A DNA stretch of 64,000 nucleotides from Limiplasma sp036652695 (GCA_036652695.1 JAVVVJ010000005.1:1-64000); one strand, 5' to 3'; numbered from the stretch's first letter, positions 41,559-50,713 are shown. Made by a program: numbers and translations. The notes: generated by a model from the sequence alone, not told the origin.

Positions 41559-42266
41559 TTAGAAGTCTTTCTCATCCAACTGAATCGGGCAAAAGTCCAA
41601 AGCATCGCACGAAACAAGGCGATACCTAACGCCGCCATGCATGCCGCAAAATGCAATTTTAATGCCAGCCGCATGCAAATGCCCATAGACGACCCGGCAC
41701 ACCGGATAGCTTTCCAGAAGCTCCGAAAACGCAGTAGCCGTCCCATCACCAAACAGAGGGGGGTAGTGCATGAGCACGGTAACCGGCTCCCCGCCCGAAA
41801 GCGCCACCGCGCAATCAAGGGACAAGCGCAGGCGCATCAGTTCGCGATGAAAAATCTTCTCATCTTGAGCGTTCAGCGGCTGCTGAGGCGTGGGAAACAT
41901 CCAGCCGCGCGTGCCGCAAAAGACATGCCCATTGAGCATAACGGCATCATTTTGCAAGGCGTGCATGTCCGGCGGGAGCGCCGCGCGCACCTTGCCAAGC
42001 GAACTCCACCAATAATCATGGTTGCCGCGCAGCAGCACCTTTTGCCCGGGAAGCTCCGCGATGGCGTGCAAATCATCCAGCGCATCGGCGAGCTGCATCG
42101 CCCAGCTCAAATCGCCGGGGATGAGCACCACATCATTCGGCTCAATCATTTTGAGCCAATGCATCTGAATGGTTTCAAAATGGCGATCCCAATGGCTGCC
42201 AAAAACGTTCATGGGCTTTTGCGCATGACCCGGCAGATGGAGGTCGCCAATGGCATAAATCGACAT
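41559..42266 (-). CDS. Metallophosphoesterase (calcineurin-like)
   Basis: Cytoplasmic metal-dependent phosphoesterase, 235 residues. Motifs in order: Gly-Asp-Leu-His (7-10), Gly-Asp-Leu-Ser near residue 51, Gly-Asn-His-Asp near 81, Met-His-Tyr-Pro near 165 and Gly-His-Leu-His near 194. These make a complete two-metal site. It follows the zinc-ribbon gene by 48 bases and probably shares its transcript. It differs in length and sequence from the one at 16916. Substrate unknown. Confidence 0.88.
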   Translation of the reverse strand: MSIYAIGDLHLPGHAQKPMNVFGSHWDRHFETIQMHWLKMIEPNDVVLIPGDLSWAMQLADALDDLHAIAELPGQKVLLRGNHDYWWSSLGKVRAALPPDMHALQNDAVMLNGHVFCGTRGWMFPTPQQPLNAQDEKIFHRELMRLRLSLDCAVALSGGEPVTVLMHYPPLFGDGTATAFSELLESYPVCRVVYGHLHAAGIKIAFCGMHGGVRYRLVSCDALDFCPIQLDEKDF

Positions 42267-42314
42267 GCTTCCCTCATTTCGCAGATTGGCTCACGCCATT
42301 CTCAGCTCGCTTTG

Positions 42315-42719
42315 TTAGTCCTTATCCTCATCTTCATCATCGTCATCCTGATCCTCATCCTCAATGACGCTCTCAAGCGATAGCTCGCTCTCAATATCGC
42401 CAAACTCATTTTCAGGAATGTCTTCATGAATCTGCGGGATAATTTCATCCATCGTGCTTACGGAACTGATGCCGATGGTGCTTTCATCCACGGTGGCCGG
42501 CTCTTCATCGCTACTATCGTTGCTTCCGCCGTTCATTTCTTTGTAGCAGCCAAGGCACATGTCCTTGCCCGGCAGCGCAGGCGCAGCATTGCACACGGAG
42601 CAAAGCTCCATTTCATCGCTGACCTGCTCCCCCTTCATTTCACGCAGGCAGACTTTGCATAGCTTTTCCGTCTCCTGAATGTAATTCAAATCACACCTTG
42701 GGCATTTTACAAGCTTCAT
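42315..42719 (-). CDS. Zinc-ribbon protein with an acidic tail
   Basis: 134 residues from the ATG at 42719, which follows GAGGAGG. Two zinc-ribbon-like units: Cys6-x2-Cys9 with Cys20-x2-Cys23, and a second pair of Cys-x2-Cys near residues 40 and 54. The C-terminal half is acidic, ending in a run of Asp and Glu broken by Gln and Lys. This resembles small clostridial regulators annotated as flagellar or zinc-ribbon proteins of unknown role. Nothing in the neighbourhood gives a function. Confidence 0.75.
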   Translation of the reverse strand: MKLVKCPRCDLNYIQETEKLCKVCLREMKGEQVSDEMELCSVCNAAPALPGKDMCLGCYKEMNGGSNDSSDEEPATVDESTIGISSVSTMDEIIPQIHEDIPENEFGDIESELSLESVIEDEDQDDDDEDEDKD

Positions 42720-42803
42720 GTGTCGAATCCTCCTCAATGAAATTGACCTGTGGCGGTTAAAGAACCTTGGAATGATTTCCATGGGAATGAGCTTCCATTT
42801 ATG

Positions 42804-42832
42804 TTGCGCTGCCATTCAAATTCTATTACGAT
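42804..42832 (+). promoter_or_regulatory. Probable promoter of the CAP-domain gene
   Basis: -35 TTGCGC (42804-42809), 17-base spacer, -10 TACGAT (42827-42832). A perfect palindrome (42838-42852) covers the expected transcription start. Confidence 0.5.
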
Positions 42833-42837
42833 TATGT

Positions 42838-42852
42838 TACGTCAATGACGTA
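42838..42852. promoter_or_regulatory. Perfect palindrome at the start of the CAP-domain transcript
   Basis: TACGTCA-A-TGACGTA, seven-base arms around one base, six bases after the -10. Position and symmetry suit a repressor site for a dimeric regulator. Confidence 0.5.
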
Positions 42853-42877
42853 CATTATTAACATTTGGAGGTATCCT

Positions 42878-43747
42878 ATGAACGGAAAACAGAAGCTAAC
42901 CATTTTGACCTTGACCTTCTGCCTCACGGTGAGCGGAACCTCGCTTGCGGGAAGCGCGCCGACCTCGCAATTCGGCTTTTCTGGCTGGCCCTATCGGCAA
43001 AGCACCAACTGCGACAAACAAACCGAAGCGCCAACTGCTGGCTGTGAAACCACCCCATGTCCTCCGGTACAAACGGTTCCCACCACCTGCCCGACATTTT
43101 GCCCCACGGTGGCGCCTACCGAAGTACCCGCGCCACCCGTCACGGCCGTGCCTATTGAAACGCCAGCCATCACGCAGGAGCCGACCCTAGCGCCCACGCA
43201 AACCGCCGCGCCAACTTTGACGCCCGCCCAAACAGCGACGCCCGCGCCGACCGTAAAGCCGACTCCGACCGTCAAACCGACCGCGACCGTAGCGCCCACA
43301 TCCACTGTAACGCCAGTGAAACCAACAACTGGGCCCTCTACAGACGATGATTATACTACGGGTTCCATAACAGCGCAAGAGGAAACTGCATTTAATTTGT
43401 TGAATGCGGATCGCGCTTCCAATGGCCGCTCCGCGCTTACGCTGGATGCCGCGCTGTGCGATCTGGCGCGTTTGAAAAGCACGGACATGTTTAAGAACAA
43501 TTACTTCGCCCATACCTCGCCTACGCTAGGCTCTGCCGCCGATATGCTGCGCAGTCACGGCTACAGCTTTACCTCTGTTGGCGAAAACATTGCCCACCAC
43601 TCCACGGTGGAAAAATCGCAGGCTGCCTTTATGAGCAGCACTGGGCATCGTCAGAACATCCTAGGCTCACAATGGGCAAAGGTTGGCATTGGCGTTAGCT
43701 ATGACAGCCAAGGCTTCGTCTATGTGACGCAGTTGTTTGTACGATAA
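42878..43747 (+). CDS. Secreted CAP/SCP-domain protein (YkwD-like)
   Basis: 290 residues from the ATG at 42878 (GGAGG seven bases upstream). A signal peptide (about 1-26) is followed by a short region with several Cys in Thr-Cys-Pro/Pro-Cys-Pro context, a Thr/Pro/Val-rich linker (about 80-155) that should be extended on the surface, and a C-terminal CAP domain (about 165-290). The CAP domain has the His of Tyr-Phe-Ala-His, Gly-Glu-Asn-Ile-Ala and the second His in Thr-Gly-His-Arg-Gln-Asn-Ile-Leu. Bacterial members act at the cell surface or in the spore coat; the role here is unknown. Confidence 0.9.
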   Translation: MNGKQKLTILTLTFCLTVSGTSLAGSAPTSQFGFSGWPYRQSTNCDKQTEAPTAGCETTPCPPVQTVPTTCPTFCPTVAPTEVPAPPVTAVPIETPAITQEPTLAPTQTAAPTLTPAQTATPAPTVKPTPTVKPTATVAPTSTVTPVKPTTGPSTDDDYTTGSITAQEETAFNLLNADRASNGRSALTLDAALCDLARLKSTDMFKNNYFAHTSPTLGSAADMLRSHGYSFTSVGENIAHHSTVEKSQAAFMSSTGHRQNILGSQWAKVGIGVSYDSQGFVYVTQLFVR

Positions 43748-43757
43748 GGCTACGCAA

Positions 43758-43785
43758 AGCACCCGCGCTTTTTGGCGCGGGTGCT
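43758..43785 (+). terminator. Intrinsic terminator after the CAP-domain gene
   Basis: Eleven-base GC-rich arms (43758-43768 with 43775-43785) over a 6-base loop, followed by CTTTTC, 11 bases after the stop codon. Confidence 0.85.
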
Positions 43786-43802
43786 CTTTTCAATCGCCAT
43801 GG

Positions 43803-44132
43803 TCACCAATAGCGCCAGCGATTCATCGCGGGCATCGTGCGTCCACGCCCAGCATAGTATTGCGGCTTCGCGTTTGAGAGGCATGGCATCACGCCTACCG
43901 CACGAAGCACGCTACGACCCGCCATGCTTCCGCGCGGGCGCACATAGGTGCTCAACGCCAGCGGTGCGGGAACGCCGTCCATGGGCATGGGGCGAAACGG
44001 GCTTTCCTCCGTTTTCTCCTGCGTGAAGGGAATGGAGAAATCGGATTCCGGCATGATTCTACGCTGCAGCGCGGGCAGCAGTACCGCCTCGCTCTTTTGC
44101 AGTGCGGGGCGCATCCATAAGTAGCGCTGCAT
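43803..44132 (-). CDS. Small protein of unknown function downstream of engB
   Basis: 109 residues, Arg-, Pro- and Met-rich, with no signal peptide, membrane segment, or domain I recognise. Support for its reality is a strong ribosome-binding site (AAAGGAG, eight bases before the ATG), the same strand as lonB-lon-engB, and a gap of 84 bases after engB. It ends just before the terminator of the convergent CAP gene. It has two Cys at most and an aromatic, basic C-terminus. It could be a lineage-specific gene. Confidence 0.5.
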   Translation of the reverse strand: MQRYLWMRPALQKSEAVLLPALQRRIMPESDFSIPFTQEKTEESPFRPMPMDGVPAPLALSTYVRPRGSMAGRSVLRAVGVMPCLSNAKPQYYAGRGRTMPAMNRWRYW

Positions 44133-44216
44133 GCTAACACTCCTTTCCAGCTTACAAGGGGAAGCTATAGCATGCTATGCGCTCCACGGGCAAAGGTGCA
44201 GAAGCAGCGGTTCTGC

Positions 44217-44834
44217 TCAGCTGTGCAAAGCGGCGTCGGGTGCTCCCTCCGGGAGTGCCACAAGCGCGTCCAACCGCTCCAGCAGCTGGTCGCGACCCGT
44301 GGCGTCCTCGCTTGAAAAGGCAATGATCTCCCATGGCTGTACGAGCATCGCGCGGCAGATGGGCGCAATGAACTTCATGCGCGCACCGCGGCTGATTTTA
44401 TCCGCCTTGGTAGCCACTACCGTAAAGGGAATGCCCATTTTGCGAAAATATTGGCTCATGACCACGTCATCCGCCGTAGGATCGTGACGGATATCCACCA
44501 GCAGCAACACATGCGCAAGCAAGGTGCTGTGCTGAAAGTATCCGTCCATCATCGCGCCCCAGCGACGTTTTTCAAGCTTATCCACCTTCGCAAAGCCATA
44601 GCCGGGCAAATCGACCAGATGAAAGCGATTGTTAATCAAAAAAATGTTGATCAGCCTGGTTTTGCCGGGCGTGGAGCTGGTCTTGCAAAGCTTTTTTCGG
44701 TTGCAAAGCGCGTTGATCAGCGAGCTTTTGCCCACGTTACTCTTGCCGACCACCGCCAGCTGCGTGAGCGTGATGGGCGGCTGTTCATTGTACGCGGCAA
44801 GGCTGGTCACAAATTCGGCGTTTTTGATCTCCAT
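44217..44834 (-). CDS. engB: Ribosome-assembly GTPase EngB/YsxC
   Basis: Small GTPase needed for maturation of the 50S subunit. 205 residues. G1 Gly-Lys-Ser-Asn-Val-Gly-Lys-Ser, G2 region Thr-Pro-Gly-Lys-Thr, G3 Asp-Leu-Pro-Gly-Tyr-Gly and G4 Thr-Lys-Ala-Asp-Lys are all present. The ATG at 44834, two bases after the lon stop, is preferred over an overlapping TTG because GGGGG lies eight bases before it. lonB-lon-engB is the Bacillus gene order. Confidence 0.96.
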   Translation of the reverse strand: MEIKNAEFVTSLAAYNEQPPITLTQLAVVGKSNVGKSSLINALCNRKKLCKTSSTPGKTRLINIFLINNRFHLVDLPGYGFAKVDKLEKRRWGAMMDGYFQHSTLLAHVLLLVDIRHDPTADDVVMSQYFRKMGIPFTVVATKADKISRGARMKFIAPICRAMLVQPWEIIAFSSEDATGRDQLLERLDALVALPEGAPDAALHS

Positions 44835-44836
44835 TT

Positions 44837-47245
44837 TCAAGACCCCCGATACGCAGACGGCTGCACAGACGCTTTGCTCAAATCTAGCGAGCCCACATGC
44901 GGAGGAACCGACTTGGGCAGCTCGCGCACAAGCGCAGCGGCAAGCACCTCGTGTACGTCATGCACAGGCTGTACGCAGACCTTTTTGAGCACGTTTTGTG
45001 GGATTTCCTCCAGATCCTTTTGGTTCTCCCAAGGGATCAGCACGAGCTTGACGCCCGCGCGGTAGGCCGCCATCAATTTTTCCTTCAGGCCGCCAATGGG
45101 CAGCACGCGCCCGCGCAGCGTGATTTCACCCGTCATGGCAACGTTCTGGCGCACGGGAACATCCAGCAGGGCGCTGACAAGCGCCGTTGTAAGCGTGACG
45201 CCCGCGCTGGGGCCATCCTTGGGCACCGCGCCCTCCGGCACATGGATATGAATATCGTGCTGTTTAAAAAACTCCACCGGCACGCCCCATGGCTCGCTAT
45301 GCGCGCGCACCCACGATAACGCAGCCTTCGCGCTTTCCTGCATCACATCGCCTAGCTTACCCGTCAGCTGCACCGCGCCGCCGCCCTGCATGATGGAGCA
45401 TTCCACGGAGAGCATTTCACCGCCGACCTGCGTATACGCCAAGCCGTTGACAACGCCCACCAAGTTTTCCAAGTCCAGCGCCTCGCGCGTGAACTTCACC
45501 GCGCCTAGGTACGCCGTAAGCTTTTCCGGGTTCACGGTGACCGTATCCAGCTTTTGATCCAGCATTTCCACCGTGGCCTTGCGCACCACGCGCGCAAGCG
45601 TCCGCTCCAGCTCACGCACACCCGCCTCGCGCGTATAGCCGCCAATCACGGTATTGAGCACCTTATCGCTCAGCTTCACGCTTTGAGCCTTCAGCCCATG
45701 GCGCTCAATCTGCTTTGGCAGCAGGTGACGACGAGCAATTTTCAGCTTTTCTTCCTCTGTATAGCTGGGCACCTCAATGATCTCTAGCCTGTCCAACAGC
45801 GCCGGAGGAATGCTATCCACCGTATTGGCGGTGGTAATGAACATCACGCGGCTCAAATCAAATGGCAGCTCCATGTAATGGTCGCGAAAAGCGTTGTTCT
45901 GCTCCGCGTCCAGCACCTCAAGCAATGCGGCGGCAGGATCGCCGCGGAAATCGTTGCTCATCTTATCAATTTCATCAAACAGGAACACCGGGTTCATAGA
46001 ACCGGCTTGCTTGATGCCCGCGATGATGCGCCCGGGAATCGCGCCCACATAGGTGCGGCGATGACCGCGAATTTCAGCCTCATCGCGCACGCCGCCAAGC
46101 GACATCTGCACAAACGCACGCCCAACCGCCTTTGCCACCGCACGAACGATGGAGGTTTTTCCCACGCCGGGAGGCCCTACAAAGCACAGGATCGGGCCCT
46201 TCATATCATTTTTCATGCGCAGCACCGCAAGGTATTCGACAATGCGCTCCTTCACGCGCTCCAAGCCGTAATGATCCTCCTCCAGCACGCGGCGCGCGCG
46301 TTTGAGGTCAAGATTGTCCGGCGTGAGCTTACCCCACGGCAAATCCAAAATCCACTCCACATAGGTGCGGCTCACGCCGATTTCCGGCGTTCCCGGCGAC
46401 ATGCGCGTCAGCCGATCCAGTTCCTTTTCGGCTTTTTCACGCGCCTCGTCGTTCAGCGGGGTTGCCTGCAAACGCTCCCGCAGATCCTGCACATCCGTGC
46501 TATCCTTGTCGCCAAGCTCGGTTTGGATTGCCTTGATCTGCTCGCGCAGATAATAATCCTTCTGGTTTTTTTCGATCTGCTGCTTGATGCGCGCCTGCAC
46601 CTGCTTTTCCACGTCGGCAAGCTCGGTCTCCCGCAGGAGGATGCCGCAGAGCGTTTCTAGGCGATCCTTCACCTTGAGCTGCTCCAAAATCGCCTGCCGA
46701 TCCTCCAGCTTGATGAGCACATTTGCGGCGATGATATCGGCAAGCTGATCCGGCTTGTCCACATTCATTACGGAATGCAGCGTTTCCTGCGATACGCGCA
46801 GGCTCAAGCGACAATACTCCTCAAAGAATTCATGCGTCGTGCGCACAAGCGCGCTCATCTCGGCACTCTCGCGCACATGATCGTCGCGCACGGGGCGCAC
46901 ATTCGCCATCATGCACGGCTCTTCCTCTGTAACGTTGACGAGCACCGCGCGGCGCACGCCCTCCACAAGCACGCGGATGTTATCGCCCGGCAGGTTCAGC
47001 ACCTGCTTGATATGGGCGATTGTGCCCACATGGCACAAATCCGCAAGCTCCGGATCTTCTAGTTCCACGTCCATTTGAGCGACCAGAAAAACCTGCTGAT
47101 CCTCCATCATGGCCTTTTCTAGCGCGGCCACGCTCTTCGCGCGCCCCACATCAAAGTGAAGCACCATATGCGGGAAAACCATCATTCCCCGCAGCGGCAG
47201 CACGGGAAGGCACTGCTGTGTTCCCTTGCGCGTCGTTTCCTGCAT
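44837..47245 (-). CDS. lon: ATP-dependent protease Lon (LonA)
   Basis: Cytoplasmic AAA+ serine protease for damaged and regulatory proteins. 802 residues. The N-terminal substrate domain (1-200) and coiled coil are followed by the AAA+ module (Walker A Gly-Pro-Pro-Gly-Val-Gly-Lys-Thr near 355; Walker B Leu-Phe-Asp-Glu-Ile-Asp) and the C-terminal protease with catalytic Ser in Asp-Gly-Pro-Ser-Ala-Gly and Lys in Gly-Gly-Leu-Lys-Glu-Lys. It has its own sigma-A promoter at 47298-47326. Confidence 0.97.
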   Translation of the reverse strand: MQETTRKGTQQCLPVLPLRGMMVFPHMVLHFDVGRAKSVAALEKAMMEDQQVFLVAQMDVELEDPELADLCHVGTIAHIKQVLNLPGDNIRVLVEGVRRAVLVNVTEEEPCMMANVRPVRDDHVRESAEMSALVRTTHEFFEEYCRLSLRVSQETLHSVMNVDKPDQLADIIAANVLIKLEDRQAILEQLKVKDRLETLCGILLRETELADVEKQVQARIKQQIEKNQKDYYLREQIKAIQTELGDKDSTDVQDLRERLQATPLNDEAREKAEKELDRLTRMSPGTPEIGVSRTYVEWILDLPWGKLTPDNLDLKRARRVLEEDHYGLERVKERIVEYLAVLRMKNDMKGPILCFVGPPGVGKTSIVRAVAKAVGRAFVQMSLGGVRDEAEIRGHRRTYVGAIPGRIIAGIKQAGSMNPVFLFDEIDKMSNDFRGDPAAALLEVLDAEQNNAFRDHYMELPFDLSRVMFITTANTVDSIPPALLDRLEIIEVPSYTEEEKLKIARRHLLPKQIERHGLKAQSVKLSDKVLNTVIGGYTREAGVRELERTLARVVRKATVEMLDQKLDTVTVNPEKLTAYLGAVKFTREALDLENLVGVVNGLAYTQVGGEMLSVECSIMQGGGAVQLTGKLGDVMQESAKAALSWVRAHSEPWGVPVEFFKQHDIHIHVPEGAVPKDGPSAGVTLTTALVSALLDVPVRQNVAMTGEITLRGRVLPIGGLKEKLMAAYRAGVKLVLIPWENQKDLEEIPQNVLKKVCVQPVHDVHEVLAAALVRELPKSVPPHVGSLDLSKASVQPSAYRGS

Positions 47246-47297
47246 GCTTATACCATCCTATCCCAATCACAAACGGCAGAATTGCCGTCGATCTTTT

Positions 47298-47326
47298 ATT
47301 ATACTGGCAACGGCTGTCGAATGCAA
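47298..47326 (-). promoter_or_regulatory. Sigma-A promoter of lon
   Basis: Minus-strand -35 TTGCAT (47321-47326), 17-base spacer, consensus -10 TATAAT (47298-47303). A small hairpin (ACGGCA/TGCCGT, 47273-47288) lies in the leader. No CIRCE or CtsR box was seen. Confidence 0.75.
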
Positions 47327-47362
47327 GCGTTCGGCTGGGATTGTTTATTGTTGGTTTTTCCC

Positions 47363-49057
47363 TCAGCCCTCCCCCGCCGCCTTTTGTTCCTCGGCAGCCA
47401 GCACGCGCACGGGCACAGGGCTGGGCATGCGAACCGTCGGCTCCGGCTGAACGACGCTTGCGGGCAGCAGCATGCGATCCAGCGCATCCTGAAGCGTTTC
47501 GATTGGCAACACCTGTATACTCGTATGTTCAAACCGTTCCAAACGGTTATCCGTGGGGATGAGCACAGTGGTAAGCCCCGCGCGCTCCGCCGCCTCCACC
47601 TTGCCCGGCACGCCGCCAACCGGCTTTACCAGCCCGCGCACAGATACCTCACCCGTCACCGCCACATGCCCATCCACCGGCCGACCCGTAAGCGCGCTCG
47701 CCGCGACCACCGCCATGGCAACGCCCGCCGAAGGACCGTCCACCGGCGTACCGCCGGGAAAGTTAATGTGCAAATCGCAATCATCAGTGCGGTAGCCCAT
47801 GGCATGCAACAAGGTCATCACGTTTTCAAGAGAGCTGCGCGCGGTGGATTTGCGCTTAATGCGGCGTCCCTCCGTACCGATTTCTTCCTCTTCCGCAATG
47901 CCGGTGATCATCAGCTTGCCCGTGCCGCGCTGCGATACGGCCTCAATTTCCATGGTCGCGCCCTGATTGCTGCCGATGATTGCCAGCCCATGCACCACTC
48001 CGACGCGGTTTTGTGTATCTGCCCGCTGCTCTGGGCGAGCCGCGTAGTGGCCAGAATAAACCACCCACTCCACATCTTGGGTGCGGATGCTGTTACGCTC
48101 CTCCATCTGTGCAAGCCCGGCGCACATCTGCACGATATTGACCGCGTCGCGCCCACAGGAGGCAAAGCGCCCCACCATATCGGCATCGTCGCGGCTCATT
48201 TGAAAGCCCGCGCGTTCCGCCGAATGATAGGCGATCTCCGATACCTCCTCCGGCTCTAGCGGACGGAAGAAAATCTCCATGCACCGCGAGCGCAGGGCGG
48301 GCGATATTTCCTGCGGGCTGCGCGTGGTAGCGCCCACAAGGCGGAAATCCGCAGGCAGACCATTTTTGAAAATATCGTGAATGTATCGCGGAATGCTGTT
48401 GTCGTCCGCGTTATAGTACGCGGATTCCAGCATGACCCTGCGATCCTCCAGCACCTTGAGCAGTTTGTTCATCTGAATGGGATGCAGCTCGCCGATCTCA
48501 TCCAAGAACAGCACGCCGCCATGCGCCTTGCTCACCGCGCCGGGCTTGGGTTGCGGAATGCCCTGCACGCCAAGCGGCCCCGCGCCCTGATAGATTGGAT
48601 CGTGAACACTGCCGATGAGCGGATCAGCAATGGAGCGCTCGTCAAAGCGAACGCAGGTCGCATCCATTTCCACAAAGGGCGCGTTTGCCAAAAACGGCGT
48701 GCCAGGGCTTTGCTTCGCCGCCTCCAGCACAAGGCGCGCCGCGCAGGTCTTGCCAATGCCTGGAGGTCCATAAATCAATACATGCTGCGGATTTTTTCCG
48801 CAAAGAATGGCCTTGAGCGATTTGATTCCATCCTCTTGGCCGATGATATCGGAAAATTTGGCTGGGCGCACGCGCTCCGCCAGCGGTTCGCTTAGCTTGA
48901 GGGCGCGCATCTTTTGCAGGCGCTCAAACTCGCGCCCACTCTCGCGCCGATGCGCGGGTTGTGTTTTGCGCTGTGCGCGCAGCTGCGTGTAGAAGTAGAT
49001 ACCAACCACCACGGTCACCAATAGCTGAATGGCAAACAAAATCGCGCTGACCAACAT
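47363..49057 (-). CDS. lonB: LonB-type ATP-dependent protease
   Basis: Membrane-linked Lon paralogue; in Bacillus it is a forespore (sigma-F) protein. 564 residues from the ATG at 49057, which follows TGGAGG. One N-terminal membrane segment (about 3-24) replaces the Lon N-domain. AAA+ motifs are Gly-Pro-Pro-Gly-Ile-Gly-Lys-Thr near residue 98 and Leu-Phe-Leu-Asp-Glu-Ile-Gly-Glu; the protease has Ser in Asp-Gly-Pro-Ser-Ala-Gly and Lys in Gly-Gly-Val-Pro-Gly-Lys. I did not find a clear sigma-F promoter in the ~115 bases upstream. Confidence 0.94.
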   Translation of the reverse strand: MLVSAILFAIQLLVTVVVGIYFYTQLRAQRKTQPAHRRESGREFERLQKMRALKLSEPLAERVRPAKFSDIIGQEDGIKSLKAILCGKNPQHVLIYGPPGIGKTCAARLVLEAAKQSPGTPFLANAPFVEMDATCVRFDERSIADPLIGSVHDPIYQGAGPLGVQGIPQPKPGAVSKAHGGVLFLDEIGELHPIQMNKLLKVLEDRRVMLESAYYNADDNSIPRYIHDIFKNGLPADFRLVGATTRSPQEISPALRSRCMEIFFRPLEPEEVSEIAYHSAERAGFQMSRDDADMVGRFASCGRDAVNIVQMCAGLAQMEERNSIRTQDVEWVVYSGHYAARPEQRADTQNRVGVVHGLAIIGSNQGATMEIEAVSQRGTGKLMITGIAEEEEIGTEGRRIKRKSTARSSLENVMTLLHAMGYRTDDCDLHINFPGGTPVDGPSAGVAMAVVAASALTGRPVDGHVAVTGEVSVRGLVKPVGGVPGKVEAAERAGLTTVLIPTDNRLERFEHTSIQVLPIETLQDALDRMLLPASVVQPEPTVRMPSPVPVRVLAAEEQKAAGEG

Positions 49058-49174
49058 GAATCCTCCATTCGCGGACGTCGCCGTCCCGCTGTTCTGTCCT
49101 GTGGTATCTTGTGAGAAACGGCGGCGTTCCATGTATGGGGGATTCTGGAGGCGCACGGGCAAAAAAAAGAAAGC

Positions 49175-49197
49175 GTTGGGAGGCTCTGCCTCCCAAC
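49175..49197 (-). terminator. Intrinsic terminator after coaBC
   Basis: Ten-base perfect stem (49175-49184 with 49188-49197) over TCT, followed on the minus strand by GCTTTCTTTTTTTT, 53 bases after the coaBC stop. Confidence 0.88.
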
Positions 49198-49249
49198 ACC
49201 AACCGCATAACGGCTCTGCAATGATGAATCCCTTCACAGGCTTCGCCCG

Positions 49250-50485
49250 TTACTGGGATGAAGTTTCCCGTTGCTTTTTTTCGTTGTAAATCGCTACGGC
49301 TTGATCCAAAATGCGCTCAGCTACCTCGCGCTTGTTCATTTTTTCCAGCGGCAGCTCTTTGCACGGCGTAATCAAGGTAACGATATTGGTATCCACGCCA
49401 AAGCCAGCGCCTTCCTGCGTCACGTCGTTGGCGACAATCATATCCAACTGCTTTCGAGCAAGCTTTTCTCTGGCGTGCTCCAGCACGCTTTGCGTCTCGG
49501 CGGCAAAGCCGACCAGCACCTGCCCGGGTCGCTTGCGCTCGCCCACCGCCTGCGCGATATCTGGGTTTTCCACCAGCGTAAGCGTAAGCGGCTCGCCCAT
49601 CCGTTTTTTGAGCTTTTGCTGGGCAGGCCGCTCCACGCGGTAATCCGCCGGTGCGGCTGCCTGCACAATGAGATCCTGCTCGCCGCAGCGTTCAAGCATC
49701 GCGTCCAGCAAGCTCTGTGTAGAAGTGCAGCCCACCATTTTAACGTCATTTGGCGCAGGCAGCTGCACAGGGCCAGAAAGCAAGGTAACCTCCGCACCGC
49801 GGTCGCGCGCCGCCTCCGCGATGGCATAGCCCATCTTGCCGGAGGAATCGTTGGTGAGGTAACGAACGGGATCGATGCGCTCCACGGTTGGCCCGGCCGT
49901 CACCAGCACGCGCAGACCCTCCAAATCCCGTTTGGGGCATAGGAGCAGCTCCGCTGCCGCAACGATCTGCGCGGCCTCGCTCATGCGCCCCGCGCCCGTA
50001 TCCCCGCAAGCGAGGAAGCCGCTCTCCGGCCCAACGGTATGCACGCCGCGTCCAAGCAGAATTTGTAGGTTTTCCTGCGTGGCCTCCGCCGTCCACATGC
50101 CGGTGTTCATGGCGGGAGCAAGCAGAATCGGCGCTTTGCAAGCAAGCAGCGTGGTGGTGAGCATATCATCGGCAATGCCGTGCGCAAGCTTTGCCATCAG
50201 ATTGGCTGTCGCAGGCGCGATGAGCATCAGATCGGCCTTTTTTGCAAGTGAGATATGCTTAACATCCCACGCCTCTGTGCGTTCAAAGGTATCCAGCGCC
50301 ACCGGACGGGCGCTCAAGGTTTCAAAGGTCAACGGCTGTACGAGCTTCGCGGCGTTCGCCGTCATAATGACGTCTACCTCCGCGCCAAGCTTTTTAAGCC
50401 TTGACACCACCTCGCATGCTTTGTAGGCCGCGATGCCGCCCGTTACGCCCACAACCACATGCTTCCCGGCGAGGGTCTTACTCAT
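49250..50485 (-). CDS. coaBC: Bifunctional phosphopantothenoylcysteine decarboxylase/synthetase
   Basis: Makes 4'-phosphopantetheine for coenzyme A in two steps. 411 residues from the ATG at 50485, which overlaps the rpoZ stop by eight bases; an ATG seven codons earlier is possible but neither has a clear ribosome-binding site. The CoaC half has Gly-Val-Thr-Gly-Gly-Ile-Ala-Ala-Tyr-Lys near residue 13, the catalytic His in Trp-Asp-Val-Lys-His, Pro-Ala-Thr-Ala-Asn and the Pro-Ala-Met-Asn-Thr-x-Met clamp. The CoaB half starts near residue 185 with Thr-Ala-Gly-Pro-Thr. Confidence 0.95.
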   Translation of the reverse strand: MSKTLAGKHVVVGVTGGIAAYKACEVVSRLKKLGAEVDVIMTANAAKLVQPLTFETLSARPVALDTFERTEAWDVKHISLAKKADLMLIAPATANLMAKLAHGIADDMLTTTLLACKAPILLAPAMNTGMWTAEATQENLQILLGRGVHTVGPESGFLACGDTGAGRMSEAAQIVAAAELLLCPKRDLEGLRVLVTAGPTVERIDPVRYLTNDSSGKMGYAIAEAARDRGAEVTLLSGPVQLPAPNDVKMVGCTSTQSLLDAMLERCGEQDLIVQAAAPADYRVERPAQQKLKKRMGEPLTLTLVENPDIAQAVGERKRPGQVLVGFAAETQSVLEHAREKLARKQLDMIVANDVTQEGAGFGVDTNIVTLITPCKELPLEKMNKREVAERILDQAVAIYNEKKQRETSSQ

Positions 50486-50690
50486 CAAATTCAGGATCGC
50501 GCTCATAGGTCAGCAGACCGCGGTTGATCTCCTCCACGGCGATTTTGAGGGGCTTCATATCCTTAGGGTCAATCAGGGGTTGGGCGCCTTCCACAAGCTG
50601 ACGCGCACGCTTGCTGGCTTCCACCACCAAGGTATAGCGGCAATCTACCTTCTCGCATAATTCAACAATCGTGGGTTGTACAATAGCCAT
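50478..50690 (-). CDS. rpoZ: RNA polymerase omega subunit
   Basis: Small accessory subunit that stabilises the RNA polymerase core. 70 residues, with the family's Tyr-Thr-Leu-Val-Val-Glu-Ala-Ser-Lys-Arg-Ala-Arg-Gln-Leu and Lys-Pro-Leu-Lys-Ile-Ala-Val-Glu-Glu-Ile. It lies between gmk (23 bases) and coaBC (8-base overlap), the standard Firmicute order. Confidence 0.95.
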   Translation of the reverse strand: MAIVQPTIVELCEKVDCRYTLVVEASKRARQLVEGAQPLIDPKDMKPLKIAVEEINRGLLTYERDPEFDE

Positions 50691-50713
50691 GGTACATCCT
50701 CCTTACAATCAGG

